A stretch of 64,000 nt of DNA from Marisa cornuarietis (GCA_004794655.1 SMMW01000001.1:14971501-15035500); one strand, 5' to 3'. Shown: positions 1-13,252, counted from the stretch's first letter. The notes: generated by a model not told the origin, from the sequence alone. Program-made: numbers and translations.

Positions 1-58
1 CTCCTCCTCCTCCTCATCATCATCATCATCATCGTCGTCGTCGTCGTCGTCGTCGTCA
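1..58. repeat. Compound trinucleotide microsatellite (CTC)n(ATC)n(GTC)n
   Basis: Three trinucleotide runs follow one another: CTC, then ATC/CAT, then GTC/CGT. They differ by single substitutions, as expected for an array evolving by slippage. The array is cut by the window edge. No coding role is seen. Confidence 0.9.
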
Positions 59-1706
59 CAATGTACGCTGAAATGACGATGTGCAGCAAAAAAAAAAAAA
101 TGTTTTAGCAGGCATATTATCATGTATCTAGTGACTGCTTCATCCCTCACGCATAGCTATCCATCACGATTCCCCTATTTAAAGGGACCGAAAAGCTTAA
201 CATCTGTGGTTGCTTGCGTAAATGAAACCGATCCCTGCCTGCAGTTTTTTGTAGCCCCTTAATAACAATTTACAGACTAACAGTAGGATGATAAAGCTAC
301 CCCACAAGTGTAGAAGACTTTGTGTACGGGAAAAGACAAAAATGGAAACCAGTACAAAAATGATAAAGTCAGAGAGGAATTGAATACAGGAAGCACATCA
401 GAGTCCCGGACGACATCGACCAGGCAGTACACACGTATACACAGGCAGTAAAACCCGTTTCATGACCTCCCTGACATCTGTTGCTCGGTTAGCAAGCAGA
501 TGGCCTCAGCCACAAGACGAGGTTGCACGAGCAAGCGGAGACATGGAGCACGTTCGATGACGTCGCCCACTGGCCAATTCTGAGTTGAACGATCAGAGAG
601 GAGTTGCGGTCGGGAGAAGGAAGGAGATCGATGAGGCGGTCCGCTTCTATTGACTCGGCCGCTGATGGCGCGAGCTGACGGTAGGTAAGTTACGGGTATG
701 GCGGATAACGTCATTTTGCGCGCCACCCGCGACACGTGGGAGCCCAGCTCGCATTTTCGGATTACGGTAACCGAATGCTGTTTGGCTTAACAGGTTTTGC
801 CCGGTGCCGGGAGGTCTGATAACATTTGACATAATGGCGTCTGTGGGCCCAAATATTTTATATTCTCTTTCTCTCTCTCTCGCAAGTGAAGGTATATGCA
901 CGCGCAGATGCACACTCATTAGAAATAGAAAAGATAATCAAATGACAGTCAAATGGACGAATGCGGACGTTAAATTCTAAAATTAAATTTCTTTCTTTCT
1001 TTCTTTCTTTCTCCACCCATCTTCATGTGTACGTGTTTATAGAAGAAGATGTGAAGTAGACGGAAGAGACTGTATGGTATTATAAGAGTTAGGTGAACAT
1101 TACATTGCGTACTTCGTGACCTGCAGCTGCAATTTGTCGTTCACGGGGGTGAGGACAGTACTGTTCCAGATTACGCGTGCGTTACACTGAGTTTCATCAC
1201 CTTTCACCTTGATCGTTCTTTTTGCCTCCTTTTCTCGCCGTCTTTTTGTCCCTCTCCTCCCCCCTCCCTTGTTGTTGCAGTTTGCAAAGTCTTACTGCAT
1301 TCGTTTCTCAAGCTACTCTCTTCTTTTAAGCGTATTCACCACACTGTGTTATATGAGCTTCTAGTAGTCGTATCAATATTCTTATTTTTACTTACATCAT
1401 TATAATAAGACAGCGTAATAATCTTCAGAGGGGAGCATCTAAATCGTAAAATATAATGTCGGTCTATAGAAATTGCCTCACTATACCACTAACAAGATAA
1501 GTGGCGATCACAGAAAACAATGTACCACTATCAACATATGACACCCGGTCCCTCCCAGAAGGTATTTGTTCTCGTTAAGTCTCGTTAGAATCTTTGGCAA
1601 GTGCAGGTTTCTATTTCGACAGCTGTTTAGATTCAGCAGGTTCCCCCTCCCTCCGTGAAGTGTATTTCTCGAGATCTCATTCTATTTATCATTTCGCTCC
1701 TCTCGC

Positions 1707-1707
<1 letters not shown>

Positions 1708-1778
<71 letters not shown>
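1708..1778. repeat. (GT)n microsatellite
   Basis: About 35 uninterrupted GT units, followed by a short TATATAGAGAGA transition. It creates cysteine/valine-rich spurious ORFs in both GT frames. Confidence 0.98.
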
Positions 1779-1781
<3 letters not shown>

Positions 1782-2402
1782 ATATAGAGAGAAAAATGCT
1801 GGAAAATATTCAATGTTACAAACATATGAGAACACGTCATATTTTATTTTTCTGTGGTTCCGTAGATCTCATTCAGCATCTGCATCTCCTTCAGTCACTC
1901 TCCTCCCGACTGCATCTACAGTGCTTTTAAAATTTCTGTGCATGTTGTCACCGAACTTAGTGAAGCAAACGGCTCAGTCTGATAGGAGCTTTATCGAGGA
2001 CCTATGGGAAATAAACTTGCCTCTATAAGTTAAAGCACCAAGATAACGCAACCCAGAGATCAGATAAAAGCTCGCATGGAGCCTACCTTTCAGCAGACTT
2101 TCACTAAATACATCGCGTGAACCTGTGGCAGATGCAAAGTAGATGTAAACCCCTGATTGTGCATTAATTAATGCACTCTAGAGTCTGCATTCTACAGCAA
2201 CGATAGTGCGTCTTACGATGAAGTCCACTAAAGTCCTCCTTGGCAAGATACCGTGATGAAGTCAAACGAAAGAGGATTAAACTTTGACGGGGAAGTTTTT
2301 GTTCGTGCTTGGAAGCAGAAAACATTATCCAAGCGAGACCAACAGTTATTTGAACAACAGAACTGATCCGCATCCCCTTAGCACTTCACTCAGTCTTTTC
2401 TT

Positions 2403-2664
2403 GTACCTCGCACACCGTTGAAAGGGAAGGCATCCGGACTCGGAGGCGTTCCGGTTCGATACCCGTGTGGCGCAGCAAAATTTCCCAGTTGACTCAACTG
2501 TCAGAAATAGAGGGTTGGAGGAAGGTAAAGCAGCGAGATGGAAAGAAAGAGGCACACCTTCCTCGCAAAAGCGCTAGCTCCGAGAAAAGTATGATTTCTA
2601 ACATTTCACCCTCACACAAGACCTAAAAAAAATTAGGAAACGACTTTCCCCTTACCTCTGCCTC
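2403..2664 (+). mobile_element. tRNA-derived SINE, family B, diverged copy
   Basis: The head carries a pol III box B-like GGTTCGATACC at about 2453. The body parallels the element at 31655-31934 in order: a CGCAGCAAA motif, a CAACTG/AGCTG motif, GAGGGTTGG-GGAAGGTAA-GCAGCGAG, GCTAGCTCCGAGAAAAG, TCTAACAT-TCACCCTC and AGACCTAAAAA. The 3' end is a CTTTCCCCTTACC remnant of the CCTTTA-type tail. The 5' part of the tRNA head is poorly preserved, so the start is approximate. Confidence 0.75.
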
Positions 2665-5550
2665 ACACAAACTGAACTCCTATGAACTCGGTCATCCCTG
2701 TTTGTTTCTTTCAGTTACCGGCCTTTAAGAGACAAGAATGACGAAGAATGAAACTATCCTGGATTTGAGACAGAGATAAAATAAAAACGGAAGAAAGGAG
2801 GCACTAGGGAGGGAGGATGAAATATGAGGAAAGACTCTCCATTTAATGAGTTTTCAGGTGACCTCGACATACTTCTGCAGTGCTCGAGCCTGGCACCTAA
2901 AAATTGGATCCCTTCCTGCAGCCGGACTTGGTCTGTTTACCCAAAGTCTTCAGAGCCAGCGAAGGCGGGGATCCTGTTTTAAGCATCCATTCTGCTTCCA
3001 TCAGGAGAAGTAGGCGTTTCCTCCTTTTTTTAAATTGTCCTTCCTATCTTAATTATGTGCAATTAGATGTTAAGCTAGTGTTAAAAGGTATGGCTTTTAC
3101 TACAACATTTTGGACAAGCATGTCTTCGAAATCTGAGATGCCCACGAAGCGACATTGCAAAAAAAATAAAAAATAAAAACAAATCGATTCTCCCTTTTTA
3201 TCGGCAGAAGGATTTGAACTTGAATGACAGTTTCCCATCCTTTCATCGCTTCTGGTGCGTCTGCTTGGTCTCACCAGGACGTGGTGAGTTACATTTTCAT
3301 AACCCCTTGAAAAATAAACCCCGACTTTGTTAAAGTTTTCACTTTTTTAAAAATAGAAACGAAATGCACAGTTCACGTAAAATATCAGGTCTGCTTTTTT
3401 ATAATTTTCCTAATGAGTGTTTTTTTCATCAAAGAAGAAATGAATGAAAGAAAGAAAAAAAGGCAATGAAGGATACAAATGTACGTTACGTTTGCTTTAA
3501 ACTTTCCCCAAACCTACATGCCTGTATGTACTGCCTCCGGAGAAATCTCTTGCCAAAACTGTACTACACTTGAAAGTGGCGTAATATTGGTTGATTACAT
3601 GCGATATATATATATATATAGAGAGAGAGAGAGCATATCTGAAGGAAGAACATTTCTTCGGAATGAAACAGACACCTTCAACAGACACCCACAAGTTAGA
3701 GCTTTGTTCTCATTGGGGTGGATGGGGAAGAGAAGGGTGGAGAAGAATGGGTTACATAAGTATGAGCCATATGTAATAAGACTCAGCAGATCTAAGCAAC
3801 ATAATACTGTATTGATAATGAAAGCCTTGTCTTCCACTCTGGAAAATGTCTCTGGTCAAAGAGACTTATATCTGCCACACGAAAGCATCTTGCAAGAAAA
3901 GATCTGCCAATCACTGCCTCCTGATTTGTATCACGGGAATCAGCCATTACTGATTACAGCGCCTGGCACCAGCCCCAGCAGACCCTTTGTAGCTTTGTTT
4001 TCTTGCCTCTTCCAGAACTAGTCTCTTCGTGTCCAGGGACCGGCAACTAATCCTATCAAGATCACACAATAAGGCATGGCTCACACGATTTGACTTTGTA
4101 GAAATGAAGACACCGGGATGTAACTACCATTGTATGCATCGAACAGTTATTTCGTTTCAGTCTGAACTTGCTCAAACCTTTATGCTAGAAAATGGTCCCA
4201 CAAAATCTCCTCAACAGCCAGAAAAAGTAATTCTGGACGAAGCTTTTTAATCTCAAATCAAAATGTTACTAAGTGCGAGAAAGAGGAATAATTCAAGAAG
4301 AGTATCTTGGTACAACATACAACACATGAAGACTACATTTTAAAATCGGACATTGTTTTTGTTTTCTGTTAACATCAGCAGCTATAGTCACCTTGTAGAA
4401 GATTCAATCGGGCATTAATTTCTAATTAAAATTTAACATACTGATTAAAAGTTACAGATAAATGGACAGAGCTCGGAGACTAGTGATAACCCTCAAAAAG
4501 TCAGTTTGACATAAAGAACAATCAGAAGAGGTCAAGAGGATTCTGATTTTAAACAAATATATTTAGTCCAGACTTACAGCATTATGGGAAAACAGAAGAA
4601 TGTGTTCTACATCTTTAACAAATCTACAGGGGGGAAAATTCGGAGCACTGTACACGATTGTTTCAGAAAAGAGTATTAGCCGACATATTTAGCGATCCAT
4701 GCAGGTAAATCTTGTCTTTTTACAGGTGCAAAACGTCTCCAATCAGTTTGGTGACATTAATAGAAACAATTTCTTAAGGCCTCTCACTCATCTTTTCTTA
4801 TAATCGTCTTCTGGTTTGTCAATAGTAAGACATGATCTAAGTCTGGAAAAGTTGGAAAAGATCCAAGTTGGAATTCCTTTAGTTGCTTAGGTTCAGTGTA
4901 CTTAATTAAACGGGAAGAGCGGAATATTCAACAGAAAACAGTTCTTCCTTTTGTCCCAGGCAAATCGTACTTTTTCTGTCGTAACAAAAACCGCCAAGAA
5001 CACTAGTTAAGGGGAATGGAATAAAAAAAGGGGGGGGTGGGGGTGGGATTTGATATGCACGAGTAGTTCACGTGAAGTCTGATTAACCTGGTGAGACGCT
5101 AATGCAGAAGGAAGCCGCCACTATATCCGTGCGTGTAGCTAGAAATTAATGGATCTTGCGCAAGGATCGATTCTAGACATGCTGCTGAATTAGAAAACCA
5201 CTTCGCCAAAAGTGAAAAAAGCTTTTCTAAGTAAGACTCGCGCTTTTTCATCCCACGGCAGTGGTAGACTCAACTGTCACTGATGTTTACGCTGTCGTCG
5301 TATTAAAACACCATCGCAGAACTATATATGTTCACTGGAAGTCTATATACTTTTGTGAGGTATTTGAAGAAAAATTGTGCACGCTTAGTGATCGGAAAGA
5401 ATTATTATTACAAGTTTGGACAATATTGTAACGTCCCGTCAGAGATAGATATGTTTCCTTAGGTTCTCCATAGGAAGAGCGGGTGGTTGTTTGTAGGAAT
5501 AGGTCATTCAGAACTATGATGTCTTTCTCTTCATCTTCAAATGAAAACCA

Positions 5551-5817
5551 GGAGCCAGTTGCACAACATGTTTCTAAACCTTAAAACTGTTCTAAAGAAG
5601 CAAAATCTCTTCTCTGCTATTTAGATGCATTGTACAAAAACATACAAAATATTGTACCGACAGGACGGAAAGTCAGACTTAAACAACTTGATCTTACTTA
5701 AAGCAGTTTTAGTTTCAAAAATTCTAAAATTGTGTTGTGCACTTTAAACTGATTATTTAAAAAGATTTAAGGCCTAAAAGTGTTTAAAATTAGAAATGTG
5801 TTGTGCAACTGGCCCCC
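5551..5817 (+). mobile_element. Palindromic-ended MITE, copy 1
   Basis: A 267-bp element begins GGAGCCAGTTGCACAACA and ends with the reverse complement TGTTGCAACTGG-type terminus (GTTGTGCAACTGGCCCCC). A 266-bp copy lies in the opposite orientation at 40755-41020 and matches along nearly its whole length, including an internal GACAGGACGGAAAGTCAGAC block. Length, terminal inverted repeats and lack of an ORF fit a non-autonomous DNA transposon. No clear target-site duplication is visible, so the superfamily is not assigned. Confidence 0.9.
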
Positions 5818-6713
5818 TGAGCTCTGTCAGAAACCAAATACCTTTATACACCACATCATAAGACTTCCTCAGCCACGCATCTCTGATCATCGCTTTGTAG
5901 CCACGAGAAGACTAAAGCAAATCATGAACTAATTGCAAAGTAGATTTTCTCATGATGAACATTCAGGTCAGCATAATATTTTTTTTTGAAAGTACACATT
6001 AAAAGAAGAGATACATTTGCGATAATACATGAAAGTGGTCAATCGCGATCAGTTTCCTTTCAGCGGTTATAATGTTCCCATCGGAACGTCCATGTAATCG
6101 AACAAACGCCATAGTGAATAAAGAAAAAAAAAGGAGGGGGGGTGGGGAGGGTAGCGGAAGTAGGCTGTCGATCATGAGGCTACGGGCAGGGCTGGCCTAG
6201 GACCCATTAACAGCAAAGCAAACATTGCGAAAGATTCGCTGCGCCACAATCCACAAACGACTGACCTGCCGAAGCCATTACGACTGATCGTTGCTGCCGT
6301 CCCGCCTTCACGCTGAATATTAACTGATGTTTATTCTTGGAAACGTATCCTGCTGTGGCCACACTTCTTAGCAACAGTCCATTTGACGACAACAACAACA
6401 AAAACAACATCCTTCCCTTCCCTCAAAAAGATCAAAGAGGGAGAGGAAATGAATATGGCTTAGGTTGATGTTAATGGGAGTGACATAGTGCCTGCTTGCA
6501 GGTTACATAAAAGAGAGGTGTAACGACTGTCAAGCAGCAGTTAGACGGAGGCAGAAATGATGAGGAGAAGGAGCATTAGCGAGCAGGACATCCTTTTGAA
6601 CTTAATGAGATGGGTCACCCTTGTATCATTTCCCTCCATGTTTCTAAGTGTGTGTGTGTGTGTGTGGAGGGAGGGCGGCTTCGTAGTCTTGGGGAAAGCG
6701 AACAGCCTAGTAG

Positions 6714-6716
<3 letters not shown>

Positions 6717-6780
<64 letters not shown>

Positions 6781-6792
6781 AAGAGAGAGAGC
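6717..6792. repeat. (GT)n(GA)n compound microsatellite
   Basis: A GT run of about 24 units passes directly into a GA run. A shorter GT run lies at 6648-6665. No gene overlaps it. Confidence 0.97.
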
Positions 6793-7677
6793 GTATGTGT
6801 ATGCGTTTGTGCGCACGTTTGCGTCCACTTTATCTTAGTTCTAAAAATATTTAACAAACTATTGCCTTACACGACCGTTGGGTGAGTTGAAAGCACGGTA
6901 CATAAAATAGTTTGGTCGGAAGTCTGACTAAGATATGATTCTGCTCGTTGTGCATCGCACGAGGACAGTTCAAGATCGGATCTCCCAGTCACTTATCGAC
7001 AGACCGGGAGGATCTGCTCCTTCCTGTGCATCCCACGCTATTGTCTGCCTGGTAGTCAGGCTTAGAAGCCGACTTGGTAGAGGGGGGGGGTTGCCATGTG
7101 TAGAGGAGGATGGGATAATGTCTGAAGGACAAACTAATTTGTCCTGTGTCGCTGGCCATGTATATATTTGCTAAGACAGACGCTGTTTCGTGGAACCAAC
7201 AACGGATAGGTTTGGTAGTTTTTTATGTCCTAAACCATTTCTAAACATTAATTGTTAATATTTGGGTGCTTCGTAGAGTTTCTCGACCTCCTCACTGCTA
7301 GCAAAATATAGGTATAAATACTTTACAGACACACACTACAGCCTCATGACCACATACCTCAACAAAACTACAACAAATCATGTTCGGTTGAAATATTTCT
7401 GATATGCTTAGATGAAACTAGAAATGCTGTAAAGTTGTGTGTAACGATGTGAATCAACATGTGTGATTCTTTATACATGTGTTAAGAAATGTAGAAATTA
7501 ATGTCAAAGTAGTTTGTCTCCAGACAGATACTAAAAATATTACACATGTAAACATGTTATATACAGTAGTGTATTACCTATGTAGGCAAATGTGTGAAGT
7601 GAAAAATATTTTGATTTCTTGTTTCTAAATGTAAAAAAAAAGTTTTATACAAACAGCAAGTAGGTGCATGATGTGTG

Positions 7678-7731
7678 CTTGTGTGTGTCTGTGTGTGTGA
7701 GAGAGAGAGAGAGAGAGACAAAGAGAGAGGG
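7678..7731. repeat. (GT)n(GA)n compound microsatellite
   Basis: An imperfect GT run is followed by a GA run interrupted by CAAA. It has the same GT-to-GA order as the repeats at 6717 and 29043. Confidence 0.9.
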
Positions 7732-8718
7732 AAGCAGTGAGAGGTATATAAGCAAAATGAATCATTATGGGATGTGGGATTAAACCATCTTTTACTCCGC
7801 TCTCTTGGCGTGGAAATGGATGATGAAATATCTGATTGTGAGAGGCATGTTAAAGAAAGCTAAAACTAGATAACTCATTCAGGTGAGGTAATAATTCTTC
7901 GGCAGTGTAAATGATGGCATCACAGTCCCTTAAAATACCTGCAGCTTCCTCCCTTTTAATCATTCTGTTCTCCTTTTTTGTGTGAGACCAATCTGTTCTG
8001 CATGGCGCGCTGTAAGGGGGGAAGCGTTCACCTCTGTTTCACCTCGTTTTGCTGGTGGTCTGATGAGACCAAGTGATAGCGCAGTTGATAGGCTTTGTTA
8101 ATTCATCTGCTTGCGCTGTGTTTACCTCCCACTTGCTGATACAGGTCTTTGTGGATATTACTGACACTTATTACAGAGAACTGGCGGTAACTAAGCATTC
8201 TGAGAGTGTCACAGATGAGCGCAGCTCACGCAGGCGTCTCTCTCTCTCTCTCTCTCACAGACACACAGATATATACACACAAAGAGACACAGATATACAC
8301 ACACAGAGACACACAGATATACATACAAACACACAGATATATATATATATACAGGTGTTATGTTTTCCACCTGTTTTCTACGCCCTTGTTTAATGACATT
8401 ATCACTGTAAGTCTACGGTATCAAGCGCCATAATAATCTTATCGCTCAGAGACGAAATTTCAGATCAAGTTTTCTTTTCATCAAAACCACATGTGAGCTG
8501 ATGCAAAGCCTCTGAGGTTGTTTGCTTTCACTGAGGTCGTGCAGGCGAAACGTAAACTTGTGGCAAACGTCATTTCCTCCCGGTGGTAGGTGTGAAAAGC
8601 CTTATCCTTTGGGAACATTTTACCTCTTCTTTGGAAATAAATCTGTTATGCAGGCCACAGCTGTTCTTGAAAGCAAGCGAAGTCTTTGTTATTTCAGTCT
8701 GGCGCTCTAATTACAATG

Positions 8719-8719
8719 G

Positions 8720-8814
<95 letters not shown>
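8719..8814. repeat. (CTAT)n / GATA tetranucleotide array
   Basis: About 24 perfect CTAT units (GATA on the other strand). The ORF read through it is a repetitive Leu-Ser-Ile-Tyr artefact. Confidence 0.98.
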
Positions 8815-10848
8815 GATGCTTTCATCATTCATGCGGAACAGCAAATTGCTTTAAGTAAATAATTGTTGAATCAATGGTGACACGATATTCATGAAAATGT
8901 TTATGTGCTCATGTGGTGAGAGAAGCTTTATGCAGCATTTTAACATGCTGATAAAAAATTAATATGATCGGCGATGGTGGTTTGAATTGTGATAGCGATG
9001 GTGATGGTAGCGATTAACGAGGATGATTACGATGGAGAAGGATGTTGTTGATGAATCGACAAAGGTTACCGTCGGAAATTATTATTTTTTTAGAAGGCTT
9101 AGTAAGTGAGGTGACAAGAAATATAAAAAGAACATTGCTGCGAAACATGTGCCAGAGTTATCTGATTTGGAAATGAGTCAGAGTTGTACTTCTCTCTAAG
9201 CTTCTAGTTCCAAACATGCTGCAGTAGAATAAATGAGAATTTTGGAGGCTGCTATCCTTTAAAGTCACATGCTTTCCGGGCGTTGCTAGGGCACTGCATA
9301 GTTATCTTCAAGATGAATGACAGTCCAGATAGGATTTCTCACCACCATGATGTAACGTGCGCCCTCATGATCTGAATTTCTTGTAGAAAGCTTAGCAGTA
9401 ATTTTCAACACCAACACAACCCATACAGGTAAGGGGGACGGCGGTAGAAGACTAGAGACCAATATCCCAGAAGTCATGTGATATGTCATTGCGTTCCTAA
9501 ATTATCAATAATGTTTGGATCTTCGAGCCGGATCCACGATCAGATAATAATAAGAAACCTGTAGATATCTGTAGAACTGTGTACCCTTGTACTTCATACA
9601 AACTGAACAAAGCTGAACAGTTTTAAGGAAGTAAACAAGAATGTATGTAAGTAAGTTGAAGACACAAAATGTGTCTTTGAAATACAAGAAAGTCTAGAGT
9701 TCTTGTTAAATGACAAACACGCATTGTGCTGGTACTAAATCGCTTACAAAATCAGACATGAATGTTTTTCCTGAGAGTTTAGTAGAAGTATGTGAAGCTA
9801 CCGTTAAAGAGAACGTGTGGGAAGCTGCCTGTAACAGAAAGTATGTTTCCACAAGATGGAACAGGTCCTAGTTATCGCTACTCTACAGCAACACCCGCAC
9901 GGCTAACCTCTTGTGGTTAAGACAATACAGAATAAACCATTGACAACAAAGCGGAAACCTGGCAACCTAGAAGGTATCAAGGCGACCTGGCAAGTGTTCA
10001 GGGATCTGGAGGGGGGGGGGTGCTTATCTGTGGCCCAGATTTAGTCGAGCCAGTTAACCGAAACAGACCACCTGCACAGAGAGAGAGAGACTGAAGAAGG
10101 TCATGCGGTCACAGACGATGAGAGATGCTCCGTGAGACCCCAACACCAATCTTTTTAAACATTTTATATTTTTTTCATACGACACACCAGAAAGTCGCTT
10201 TGTTCAGTTTTCACGATTTGGCTGTTACTGTTACTATCTGCACAAAGATGGTAGAAGACTTAACAGGACTGAGACTCCGTGTGTTGATTATACTACTTTA
10301 AGAGACTGTCACTATGGTATGCATGCGGAAAGTTCATATCTTCCTAAGGGGTAATCATTTCTGATGTCAATACTAAAAATTGAGCAACTAAAAGCAGATT
10401 ACCTGAGTCCGAATAGAAGAGAATGTAGGAAATAAATGATTAACTTGGGTTAAAGTGAAAGGTTTAAGTAATGTATTCCTTTAATCCCCGTTATCAATAG
10501 TCACAACTTCTCCTTCCGTCTTTCCTTGTTTGGTTTTAGGATTCAATGCAAACTCACCAACCAGCCAGAATGCAAGTCAGTCATCCAGACAGAGACCCAT
10601 CGCCCCACGCACGTGCGTCAAACGCGTTGGTTTAATTAAACAGTTGATTGTTCTAACGGTGTGGCCAAAAGTAGCTAGTGATTGGCGTGACCCCAGTCAC
10701 GGCTTTACTAAGAGGTCACGCACACGAGTCCCTGTGAAAGTTTGCCCGACTTTTCAAATATCTGCTGTGCAGGAGTTGTACTGCATCCTGTCATGCTATG
10801 TTCATGTTTAACTGCAATCTGTGTTGAAAGAACGGGAACTATTTCATT

Positions 10849-10898
10849 TGGTTGGTTGGTTGGTTGGTTTGCTTGCTTGCTTGTTTGTTTGTTTGTTT
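10849..10898. repeat. Compound tetranucleotide (GGTT)n(GCTT)n(GTTT)n
   Basis: Three related tetranucleotide runs sit side by side, each differing by one base. This looks like point mutation within one slipping array. Confidence 0.95.
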
Positions 10899-11171
10899 TG
10901 GTGACGAAATGGTAGGTCAAAACCTAGGCTTAAATTCCACTGCTTGCCCATATACCCATGAGGGCTGACTAGAGCAGAAATTACTAATAAAGGGAAACGA
11001 GGATAGATGTTGCAAGCAAAAGCGATCTGTGTAGTTTTTATGATTCTCTTATTTGTGTTACCTGAGGCAGTTGGCATTTCATAAACTCTCCCATCTTCTA
11101 AGAGTAAGTCTTGGCATAGATAATAACCAGTCTTGCACGAGAGCACAGTGTGCCGGTGATACTTTCTTCAC

Positions 11172-11173
<2 letters not shown>

Positions 11174-11245
<72 letters not shown>

Positions 11246-11295
11246 GACAGGCGTATTTTAAGACAAGCTCTAAAATGACGACTTAATACTTAGGA

Positions 11296-11362
<67 letters not shown>
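11174..11362. repeat. (GT)n ... (CT)n(CA)n inverted pair of microsatellites
   Basis: A GT run (11174-11240) is separated by about 56 bp from a CT run that passes into a CA run (11297-11362). The GT and CA tracts are complementary and could pair as a hairpin. The repeat lies about 100 bp inside the intron that follows the exchanger exon donor. Confidence 0.95.
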
Positions 11363-11366
<4 letters not shown>

Positions 11367-11459
11367 TAGGAACTAAACATCAAATAACCTAGTCTGTTCT
11401 AAAAGTGAGGTCTAAAAGTGTTGTGCACAGATGTACTGCTAAGATACTGTAATACTTAC

Positions 11460-13228
11460 TCTGTGGTGTCGTTCTCAAAGCATAGCTCGGCGTCGATCAA
11501 CTCAAAGTCCTTGCCAGACTTGGCTGTTCCGTCGATAACATGGAACGGAACCACGACCCGTCCACGTGCGCCCGACGATCGGACGACCTTGACGAGAAGC
11601 TCGCCAATGTTCTCGGTGACGGTCATCTCCTTAGTCTCGAAATGGAAGATGCCCGGATGATCATCGTCCAGAATCATGACGGTGGCTGTGGAAGGGGTGG
11701 TAAGCTTTGCCTTGGCTTCTCCGCTTTCAAACATCCCTTCCGCGTCCCCGACTCGCACGTTGCTGAGGTGGACGTAAAAGTGCTCGTCCTCTTCAAAGAT
11801 GTCGTCGTCGATGATGGTGACCGAGAACTGCTTATGTTTCTCCCCAGGCTGAAAGATCAGGGTGCCCTCTACAGCTTCGTAGTCGGAGCCTGCATTCGCT
11901 GTCCCGTCTTCTGAGTGGTAGTCGACGTAGAGGGTCTTCTCCAGGTCGCCTCCTTCTCGCGAGACGGTGATGTTGAAAGTTCCGACATTCTCCATGACCG
12001 TGTAGTGGCCAGGGTCGAAAAAGACCACCGTCACATCCTCGTCGTCCCTCGTGTCCACTTTCACGTCTTGCAGACTCGACCTCCGCTCGATCTTCTCCTT
12101 CTTGATGACCTTTCCCCCGCCAGTAAGCATGCGCGTGGCCTGGATACGGTAGTATGCTCTGCTTTTCGGCCCCCTGTTGACTGCTTCAAGTTCAGCCATT
12201 TCCTCCAGCGTTTTCATGTCGATATTAGGATGCTTCCTTCTCAGTTCGCGAAGGATTTCAATAAAGTCTTTCCTGTGCTGCTCAAACTCTCGCACTTCCG
12301 AATCCTCTGCGTCAATCCCTTTAAAGATAGGCTCCTCGGTCACATAGTTGATTTTGCCATCTACCAGTTCGGTGTCATGGAGACCTTCGGTTGTAACGAT
12401 GACACTTTTGCCTGCTCGATACTTTCTAGACAGTAATTTGTAAATCAGGATCTTTCTGTCAGCGATATAGGCGGTTACTACGGTTCCAGGGAAGAAAAGA
12501 AAAGTTAGCACAGCCTCCCAGACGTCAACCACACCGTTCGAGCTCAGCGACAGAATGATGTAGAGCCAGACATAGGCGAAGATACTCCAGCTGGCCGTGA
12601 TGATAAAGACACGTAGATGTTTTATTCGCCTGACTTGTCCGTTAGGAACACAGTAGACGCAAATGGCGATGATAATGAACAGGTTATACGCAGCGCTGCC
12701 GACAATGGTGCTCGGCCCAAGGTCTCCGGCCTCGAACTTGTTCCCACAAATCTCAATGATGGACAGCAAGATCTCGGGGGCCGAAGAGCCAAGAGCCATG
12801 AGGGTCAAATTGGAGACCGTTTCGTTCCAGATACGAACACTGACCACCGTAGTCTGTCCATTGGGTTTCTTGATGACAATCTCCCTCTCCTTGGAGGTGA
12901 TGACCTCGATGGCGGCCATGAAGCGGTCGGCAACGATGGAGACACCCAGAAACATGTATATCATGGCCGACATGTACACAGTCGCACGTGCGGCCTTATC
13001 CCCCGTGCTCAGGTTCCCTTGCGGTCGCCACATGGGCAGGAAAAGTCCCTCCTTGCATGGCGAGGCTTCAGTGGTACAATTGCCTGCCTGGGCATCAGAC
13101 TGTGCCTCAGAGCTGGACAGAAGGTCGAAGAAAATCAACACCGGCAGCGCCAGCAGTCCGAAGCGCTGAATGGTCAGGCTTCTGCCGGACACGGTGAACA
13201 CCTGATGAAAAACGTTGGAAATTCCCAT
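11460..13228 (-). CDS. SLC8 (NCX): Na+/Ca2+ exchanger (SLC8/NCX family), large first coding exon; gene partial
   Basis: Plasma-membrane antiporter that exchanges Na+ for Ca2+. The exon gives 589 residues plus two bases, then a GTAAGT donor. An in-frame TGA 24 nt before the ATG (13250-13252) supports this start. In order: a hydrophobic signal segment (about 23-38), transmembrane helices from residue 83, the alpha-1 ion-binding repeat with GSSAPE (147-152) and GSAAYN (177-182), further helices to about 255, the XIP-like autoinhibitory segment (about 257-273), and the Ca2+-binding domain CBD1 (about 398-525) with acidic clusters IIDDDIFEEDE (472-482) and ILDDD (519-523). CBD2 then begins and is cut at the exon end. 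Vertebrate SLC8 genes use the same giant exon and break it at the equivalent point. The alternatively spliced region, alpha-2 repeat and C-terminal helices must lie beyond the left edge. Which paralogue this is cannot be told from one exon. Confidence 0.97.
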
Positions 13229-13252
13229 AGTTAGCAGTTCGAACCTTGATCA

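Larger units (their letters stand above)
59..11459. other. Gene-free stretch; probable long intron of the SLC8 exchanger gene
   Basis: No exon of a recognised gene was found on either strand. The stretch begins directly at the splice donor of the exchanger exon at 11460, so on the minus strand it should be at least the first part of that gene's next intron. It holds a SINE at about 2.4 kb, a MITE at 5.55 kb and several microsatellites, listed separately. Remaining ORFs are short or run through simple repeats. The exchanger's alternatively spliced exons and its C-terminal membrane half were looked for among minus-strand ORFs and not seen. Very short exons could have been missed. Confidence 0.6.

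Noticed and set aside
1594..2028. ORFs of 91 and 144 codons across the GT array
   Set aside because: Most of the length is the Cys-Val translation of (GT)n. The flanks show no family features.
3190..3290. Possible degenerate tRNA or SINE head on the minus strand (GTTCAAATCC box B-like)
   Set aside because: No convincing box A and no body shared with the two SINE families. The match is too weak to annotate.
3479..4021. 180-codon plus-strand ORF
   Set aside because: It reads through a (TA)n(GA)n microsatellite. There is no domain, no splice context and no recognisable similarity, so it was not listed as a gene.
11540..13234. Several long plus-strand ORFs (124-205 codons) opposite the exchanger exon
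   Set aside because: They are antisense shadows of a strongly constrained coding exon, lack family signatures and are explained by codon bias of the real gene.
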